Under the pieces are notes generated by a model. It was given only the letters and a program-made list of their open reading frames with translations, had not been told where the DNA came from and searched no databases. Shown here one piece after another: positions 20,672 through 27,243 of a stretch of 27,243 nucleotides of DNA; position 1 is the stretch's first letter, and the number at the start of each line of letters is the position of its first letter. Origin of the DNA: Pelargonium nanum (lineage: Eukaryota; Streptophyta; Magnoliopsida; Geraniales; Geraniaceae); the NCBI GenBank assembly GCA_036897485.1, contig JAYMTF010001013.1, positions 1 through 27,243 on the forward strand, written 5' to 3'. A program made the position numbers and the translations under genes.

Positions 20672-21780
20672 TGTTGCAGCTTTTACTCAGACAAATGAGC
20701 ATAGGAACATAGTGCAAGTGATGCTTTAATTGATTTGTTGAAATGGTGCTATGTAATGGCTGATCCTAGTTTATGTTTGGTACATCAGAAAATGACATGT
20801 TCCTTCTCATTTTCCAAAGTTTTCATTGCCATGTTGTTCAAACATTTGAGATAACCGATGCTACGAAGGTACAGTGACTCGTTAAGTTCGATGTTTATTC
20901 CTGGTTTGTGTCAAAGATTGCCAATTTTCATGCAGTGTAGAGCCAGGCTGCAGAAAGTTGGGTTCTCTGGGGTGTCCATGTCATTTGAGACCAGGCTTCT
21001 AAGTTATGCCTTCAAGGACAAGAAAGATTCAGTTTCAATTCATTTTATCTTGTTAAAATCATCAAAGTGATGAGTTTGAAGAGACACATCAGCAACATCA
21101 GAATCAATATCTATTTAGGCCTTGGAGATATCAAAGAATGTGTTTTGGATCATCTGATGGCAAAAGTGTAAGATCCAAATACCTCATACAACTTTCAATA
21201 GTTGACAGTTCAGTTTTAATAATATTTTCTTATTACATTATCAAAATATACAATAACATCCTATAATGTTAATAGATATGAAAGCACATAAGTATTTGCT
21301 GTTCTAAGTCTTAATGTTTCAACAAGACCTTACATATGACTAAAAAGCCAAAATAGTCAGGCACCTTATTTTGACCCCAAAATTACTTACATCTTGTCTC
21401 TTCCTAGAAATGGCCAATTTTGTTTATCACATGAAATATGCAGAATCAGTTTTCACAACCATGAGAGGACTAAAATGTTTATAATTGTTTGTTTTATTGA
21501 TGACCAGATTGAGGTGTTCATGGTAAAGCAATTGGCCAAGTCCCACCCCAGGTCATCACATAGACTTATTGTGTATATTAATTTGAGTTGCAGTCCTTTC
21601 AAGGCACAACTTGAAATATTTGAATCTCAAATATATAGAGACCAATTTGGATTCAACCTTTGCATCAAACCAATCAAGACTAAGCAAGATAATGAGCAGC
21701 AGCATTGGCCAACTCATTCTCACAATAAGAGAACATACAAACTCCAAAATCAGCAATGGCACCATTACTCATGAATACAG
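20672..21780. other. Upstream region of the LRR pseudokinase gene
   Basis: No gene is supported. The open frames at 20858-21070 and 21394-21774 show no recognisable content. No clear TATA box is seen close to the pseudokinase ATG. Confidence 0.5.
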
Positions 21781-23800
21781 TTTCTAAACTCAATTATTGT
21801 AGCACAAGAGAAAAAATGTTTTAATTTAAATACTAAGTTCAAAATTTGGAGAAATACTTTTGATGTGATGTTAAAATTGTTGTCTCGCAACGTTACTGTT
21901 CATATATATTTGAATAAATGAATAGTTTGTCTATCTTGTGCAACTCTTGTATCGGATCAAGGACATCAGAATTCGTGTCTTGTATTATTTTATTATTTGT
22001 TCACTAATTTTAATATACTCTTTATATTTGCTAAATAAGATAATTAATATAAAAATATTGAACAAAACTCTAAAAGCATTTTAGTGGTTGTCTAGTAAGA
22101 GAGAAAAAGAAGTTGAATTTTTTTTATGATTTACTACATTTTCAATGGAGGTGCATCAACTTATAAAATTTACAATACATATTATAAAAGCTGAACAAAA
22201 AAACATTCGTATTAGAGCGCCACGTCATCAAATTTTTAGTTTTGACCCAAAATTTTGTTTAATTATACTTTCAGCACAATTTTTATTTAATTATAGTTTA
22301 GAACTATATTTGTAATAAGGTGATTTTTTTAATTTCCATTTATTGGAGATAGTAAACTTTTTTATAAAATAACATTTACCTAAATTAAATTATTTAGTAT
22401 AAATGTTTTAATTTATAAGGTAATAATACAAAATAAATAAATATTTACAAGTAAACTTATATATTAAGGTAAGTGACTACAAAAACCCTAAAGTGAGATG
22501 TATATAAATAGATGTTTATTCGTTCCACCAAAATCAATACCGACGCTTAATTAGTAGTAAGATATCATACATTATTTATTTGTAATGATACGATTGACAT
22601 GATTCATATTGTATGTGATTTATATTCATACTCAATTTTTTATTTCGCTTAACATTTTTTTATTATTGTTGATGTTTAAGAAATTTTTATTAAGATTGAA
22701 GAAGAAACAAAGAGAGCTAGGACAACGAGATTCAGAAGAAATTTCATCGAGTAAGTATCAAGCGATGATTGTTATGTAGTTTATGTGTATCGATAAAGAT
22801 GTAATATTTGATGTATGGTGATATGTGTGTAAAAAAAATATATTCTATTCTCATTCAAATCAAATGTTTGTTTCGTTTGACACAATTATATTTTAATATG
22901 TTTTAGTGAAACAAAAATTCATATTCGACGAGATATAAGAAATTTTATTGTATTTGTTATTTTCAAATAAATGATTACTATTTTAATTGTTTATTATATT
23001 TAAATTTCAGGTATAATAATCATATTTTTCTCACCTATGCAGCGCACGGGATCTAAACTTAGTTTTATAAACGTTACTAAACAAAGTCTTTGGCTAATAG
23101 TTGTTGAATATTTTTTTGAATGTATTACGTCGATATTAGAATACACATTTTATACTAATCTCGAAATGTGGATGAAATAAGACATACTTTTACCTTAAGT
23201 AACCAAAAAAAACACATTACTTAATTGGTTGATTTTGTTGTGCCACCTAATAACTTAACCTTTTATATTAGGCAACTTAGTTTATACTACTATAATACAA
23301 ATAAGAATAGTTGTACAAATATGACTCACAATATGTTTATGATTAATTTGAAAAATTCTATGCTTATTGTAATGAGTAGTAGAAGTTGTAATATTCTATT
23401 CTATTTGGGAATGGAAGGCCAAAGAGAGAACAGAGCAGCAAATTCTTTAGCTTTGGCAACAAACTAGAATGTGACGACCGACCATACCCACTCACAAAAC
23501 CAAATTATACCCATCACCATATATTGTTCTGTTTTCATTATTTTAATTGCTAAATGGACCCCCAAAATAATAATAATAAATATGTGTAATAATTGAAAGG
23601 TCATTATGTAATTAGTATTTGCTTAATGGGTATAGGCTGGCATTGACACACCAAACAAAACATGCTTTTACACTCCTTCAACCCTAATTCAATATTTTTC
23701 TTTGACTTTACTCACAATACTTAAATGGAGTGTGTATCAACCCGTGAAATTTGTTTTAGTTAAATCCGAAGTCTCGAATTGATAATAAATATTGAAAAAG
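21781..23800. other. AT-rich intergenic region
   Basis: Very AT-rich, with many short runs and no recognised coding frame. The only structured element noted is a Helitron-like 3' end at 23033-23056. Confidence 0.55.
23033..23056 (+). mobile_element. Possible decayed Helitron 3' terminus
   Basis: acctatgcagcgcacggg followed by atctaaacttag resembles the plant Helitron end hairpin cccgtgc-n-gcacggg followed within a dozen bases by CTAG. The hairpin's central CG is changed to TA in the left arm and the end reads CTTAG, so it would be an old copy. Confidence 0.25.
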
Positions 23801-24148
23801 TTGAACGGTATAGTTTAGAAAAGCAAAATTGAAACGCATTATTATATATGTATATGTGTAGAAGCTTTATGTACAAAGTCACAAAATAAACAACTATCCT
23901 AGAAACTCACATTCTTGTCCTTGCCCTCAATGATCAATCTTTGAACCAATCCATATCCCAATCTATCTCTACTTGACACAAAACAACACAAGAAAATTGT
24001 AACAAAGCCAGAAGCCACCCTCCCAAGTTCCCCCCCAAAAATCATTACTATATTAGAACATAATAACAAACAAGTTAACCACCGCAAGCAAACCCAATGG
24101 CTGACTTTAGAAATTGGACATATCATAACACCTAAAATATTGCAACTA
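23801..24148 (-). other. 3' UTR and downstream flank of the WNK kinase gene
   Basis: Directly follows the stop at 24149 on the reverse strand and contains T-rich stretches typical of plant 3' UTRs. The open frame at 23899-24186 overlaps the coding end in another frame and is not a gene. Confidence 0.45.
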
Positions 24149-25127
24149 CTATTGATCATCATTTTCGTCGTCATCAATCCCGCCAAAGAACGGGTCGTTG
24201 AGTAGCTCAGCCGCAGATGGCCTCACCCGCGGCTGAGCCAAGCACTTCTCAATGAAAGCGCTCACTTCCGGATCCTTCACCTTGTTCAAGGCCTCGGGCC
24301 TCACCCCACAGCTAACCTTCTTGTATATTTTCGCCACGTTGTCGCACTCGCTGTAGGGGATTTCCCTTGTCACCATTTCTAGGACGCACATCCCGAAAGA
24401 ATATATGTCCACGAGTTCCGTGTAATGCTCCTCGTAAAGCTCCGGCGCCATGAACTCCGGCGTCCCGAGGATGGAATGGGCCGAATGGCTCTTCCCTACT
24501 ATCGCCGCCAATCCTAGATCGCCGATCTTAACCTACAGAAATATAGCCGCCGGAAAAGCAAATTAGTTGAAAATTTTGAAATGAAATGGGGATTTTGAGT
24601 TTGAATCTTTGTTTTTTGAGTACCTGGCCTGTGTTTCCGTTGACGAACACATTGCTACAATTGAGATCTCTGTGAATCACACAAGGCTCGTGAGTGTGTA
24701 AATAGTCGAGGCCTTTCAAGATCTGCTTGGACCACTTCTTCAACGCCTTCATGGAGACGTGTTTGTGCTTTTTCCGGTACTCTCTCAGGTCGCCGGAAGT
24801 GCACACCTCCGTGATGAAGTTGAGAGTGTTCCTCTCCTCGTCTCGCCACACATTGTACAGAGCGATGATGTTTATGTTCGTCAACGATCTCAGCAGCCGG
24901 ACCTCCGAGAACAGCCGGTCGATCATCGCCGGGTCGCCGGTAAAGTTCCTCAGCTTCACCTGGTTCCACGCGACCTCTATGCCTTCCTCCTGGTCGAAGG
25001 CGCGGTACACTTTCTTCACGGCGCCGGAGCCGAGTAGATCGGCGTAGCGTCCGTACCGGCCGGTCGGATCCACTTCCACGAAGGGCTCCGAGTCCTTGTC
25101 GGTCGGATCAGGATGGACACTCGGCAT
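24149..25127 (-). CDS. WNK11: WNK (with-no-lysine) protein kinase, short WNK11-like form, 295 aa, two coding exons
   Basis: Exons on the reverse strand are 25127-24624 and 24532-24149, joined at CAG|GTACTC and CTGTAG. The start [20 protein letters not shown] matches the N-terminus of short plant WNKs such as Arabidopsis WNK11. Kinase signatures are the WNK type: the beta-3 strand reads VAWN (52-55) with no lysine, while the ATP-binding lysine sits in the glycine loop GSGAVKKVY (K38). HRDLNCSN (152-159), DLG (173-175), [12 protein letters not shown] (188-199) and the C-lobe RPSAAELL are present, so it should be active. The protein ends in an acidic tail ([10 protein letters not shown]) without the autoinhibitory and coiled-coil extensions of large WNKs. 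Animal WNKs regulate ion transport; plant WNKs act in flowering time, stress and G-protein/RGS signalling. The family is certain; the WNK11 assignment is by N-terminus and length. Confidence 0.95.
24533..24623 (-). other. Intron of the WNK kinase gene, 91 nt
   Basis: GT at 24623-24622 and AG at 24534-24533, phase 0. Removal joins NGNTGQ to VKIGDLGLA and places the DLG motif in frame. Confidence 0.9.
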
Positions 25128-25199
25128 CTGCAAAACAAAATTCAGATCAAAAACGCATTCGAAATCAGAGAAATTGACGGAGAAGAAATTGAAAATTAC
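25128..25199 (-). other. 5' UTR intron of the WNK kinase gene, 72 nt
   Basis: Begins GTAATT at 25199 and ends TTTTGCAG at 25128, immediately before the ATG at 25127. The upstream exon ends in ATG (25202-25200), so splicing gives ATGATG in frame. Confidence 0.65.
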
Positions 25200-25301
25200 C
25201 ATAAAAGAGAAGTGAAGGTGTGTGGAGGAGCGGATTGAATCTTGAAAAACAGGGGACCAAAAACACAGAGCATGAAAAAGGTGCAGGGTTTTGGTGGAAG
25301 G

Positions 25302-25309
25302 TATTTATA
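25302..25309 (-). promoter_or_regulatory. TATA box of the WNK kinase gene
   Basis: The reverse strand reads TATAAATA about 100 bp upstream of the 5' UTR splice donor and 175 bp upstream of the main ATG. This fits a leader exon of about 70 nt plus the 72-nt intron. Confidence 0.6.
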
Positions 25310-27180
25310 GGGCAAGTTTTAATGGTGTTTTGGGAAACTTCAAATTTATGATTTGGTAAACAATTGATATTTAAATTTTCAAAACAATATTTTAGGGAAT
25401 CCGTGTTTTTGACTTTTGAAAGGTTTTGTTTTGAATTATGGTTGTGTTCCACGTTAGACAGATTTTATATTTATTTTATAAATTAAAAATGTGGTTTGGA
25501 CTTTGGATTAGAATGAGTTAGCAATAACGGTAAATTATAGTGAAACACATTGTAGTATACTTTAAAATAAATTAATATACTGCACTTACTTTTATTTATT
25601 ATCTATTAATGGTATCCAACTAATTCTACGCCCAGCAATGCTCGGGTTTTCATTTTTTTAATTTAATTGTATGAAAAATATTGAATAGATATTAACGTTG
25701 TGCGATGAGTTGAAACTTGGTTAGTATATTTTAAACAATCTCACATTCAATACACATCGCTTTACTATACCCTACAGGCTACAGTGTCATTACTCATTCC
25801 AAAATTGTTCCTTCTAAAAAATGAATTTGAGTCGTCTTGGAAATAGTTTGTTATCCATGCATGTATTCTAAATAATATGACTATGATTAATAACATTGAT
25901 TGAATACAATTTATCTTATGGGAGCTGAATTTTGAGTTTCTGCATCATATGAAATGCTTATGACAAACATTTGATTTATTAATTTTTTTACAATAAAAGA
26001 TACATTCATTACGAAAAATCGATTTACATTCTCTACGCGAAATATTTATATTTATAACAAAGATACTGTTGTATTTCTAAATATGAATGGATATTACAAA
26101 TCAAGTACTCCATTAGAAAAATGGGAGTGATTTTTTGGTCTTAAAATGATTGTTTATTACTTTTTATACTAATAAGTTAACTATCCATTAATTATGTACC
26201 AACAAAATCTCAGGTATAAGAGTACACAATAATACTTCTTTTAGGAAATGACTAATTAAGTGGTGGTGAGTTCAAATCTTATTTAGTAGAGTAGGAAAAT
26301 TACGCAATAAAGAGTAGAGCTACCACATATTGTATTCGAAACTTTAGACGATAAAATTAGAAAAGAAAAAGTATAATTGAAAAGTGCAACCCTAACTGTT
26401 AACCTTTCTTGGAGGCCAAAGAATTCATGTATAGATCGAATTCATAAAGTTACAAATTCACAAGCATCACATGTCTAACATAAACACAATTGCATGACAA
26501 AAGTGGCATTGCCCAACTTGGAAGATCACATTTTCCTTGCAAAATTAGATTTGTACCGGAGATTCACAAGAATCTTTATTAGAGAAGGACAACCTACGAA
26601 GCTATGGATCCTTTGCTCATATTTTCTTGTTCTCATGCATGCATGTATAAATTTATATACGATGTAACTATCTTTTCAATTTTTATTTAAAGGATTTCAT
26701 TTAACGTGATTTTTTTTTTAATATACATGTTTCCGTGAACATTTGAAGATTGAATAAAAGGTTGATTGAATACAGATCGCTTCTAATATTGAGTTTCAAT
26801 GTTACATATATTTTAGAAATTCTCGATATTAAGAATAAAAGCATTTGATGTGTGGAACTATGTAAATATGCAATATAAATTTAATATCAATGAATTGTGA
26901 AAGTGAAAACTATGTTCGGTTGAAGTGGTAAAAAATAATAATAAGTGAAGCGGACACATTAATGCTTCTCAACTTTTTTCACACACATAATAAACCTACG
27001 CAACTCAATATTCTGTATTTTTCTTGTTACCTTCTTGATCTATAAAATGTCGTTGGTAATTTAATTTTTTGAATGCCAATTTTGTTCAAATGTAGGTGTT
27101 TTTTTTTCAAAGTATAAGAATTTGATATTGAACTAATATTGTAATATGTAAATGAACTAAATGTACTAACAATATTTAGA
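25310..27180. other. AT-rich intergenic region
   Basis: No coding frame or RNA gene is recognised. It holds homopolymer tracts and a Helitron-like hairpin at 25631-25646. A stretch at 26265-26280 slightly resembles a tRNA B-box but lacks a supporting A-box. Confidence 0.55.
25631..25646 (-). repeat. Short GC hairpin resembling a Helitron end
   Basis: cccagcaatgctcggg forms a stem with one bulged base in very AT-rich surroundings. On the reverse strand it is followed by gtagaattagtt, comparable with the end seen at 23033-23056. Confidence 0.2.
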
Positions 27181-27182
27181 TA

Positions 27183-27243
27183 AGGGCAAATTGCAGATAA
27201 CCCCTATGGGGTTATCACTTAAAGCAAAAAACACCTTATGGTT
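27183..27243. mobile_element. Probable transposable-element terminus running off the right edge
   Basis: agggcaaattgcagataacc followed by a perfect 9-bp inverted repeat (gataacccc at 27196-27204, ggggttatc at 27208-27216) and then aaaaaacaccttatggtt. Sequences of the form gggcaaattgca-n-acccc-n-tggggtt are dispersed repeats in many dicot genomes. Only 61 bp are visible, so the class cannot be set. Confidence 0.35.

Noticed and set aside
20858..21774. Frames of 70 and 126 residues upstream of the pseudokinase
   Set aside because: No domains, no intron context, and composition like the intergenic DNA.
23225..23467. 80-residue plus-strand frame
   Set aside because: AT-rich composition (many N, Y, L) as expected from random AT-rich DNA, with no motif.
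26235..26285. Possible tRNA or tRNA-derived SINE (gttcaaatct resembles a B-box)
   Set aside because: No cloverleaf can be drawn and no good A-box lies at the expected distance upstream.
1..27243. CRISPR array, operon, or gene cluster encoding a joint system
   Set aside because: There are no regularly spaced direct repeats. Genes are eukaryotic, intron-bearing, kilobases apart and of unrelated families.

Overview
This is a nuclear chromosomal window from a flowering plant, most likely a eudicot. It shows AT-rich intergenic DNA, genes split by GT-AG introns, 5' UTR introns, TATA boxes, and decayed Copia, Gypsy, LINE, hAT and MITE-like transposable elements. The proteins are typical plant families: a GH3 beta-xylosidase, a C2-domain protein, a double-RRM hnRNP-like protein, an LRR receptor pseudokinase and a WNK kinase. 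I cannot name the species from the sequence alone.

Layout. 1-277 (minus) is the first exon of a secreted beta-xylosidase, cut by the left edge, with a TATA box at 353-360. 690-1641 is a Copia reverse-transcriptase relic carrying YVDD, split by a 750-bp non-autonomous hAT element (781-1530) with a perfect 8-bp target duplication. 1642-5570 is AT-rich, with a Stowaway-like MITE and a LINE tail. 5571-8600 (plus) is a C2-domain gene with a G-box cluster upstream, a CT-rich leader and a 5' UTR intron. 9047-9440 is a Gypsy gag relic. 11061-13815 (minus) is a three-coding-exon hnRNP-like RNA-binding protein gene whose last coding exon is only 14 nt including the stop. 15390-16170 is a second Copia RT relic. 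18633-20671 (minus) is a two-exon LRR receptor-like pseudokinase. 24149-25127 (minus) is a two-exon WNK kinase of the short WNK11 type, locally GC-rich. From there to the right edge is AT-rich sequence ending in what looks like a repeat terminus.

The five genes look independent. They have separate promoters, are kilobases apart and share no pathway, so I see no operon-like cluster, biosynthetic cluster or undescribed multi-gene system. The most checkable points are the nested hAT-in-Copia insertion, the 14-nt terminal exon with a possible intron-retention isoform, the spliced ATG-ATG start of the WNK gene, the degenerate kinase motifs of the LRR receptor, a borderline miR396-like site in its 3' UTR, and four G-boxes within 126 bp.

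Exon joins were made by hand from reading frames, splice consensus and family resemblance, without transcripts. Family similarities are from memory, not from searches.
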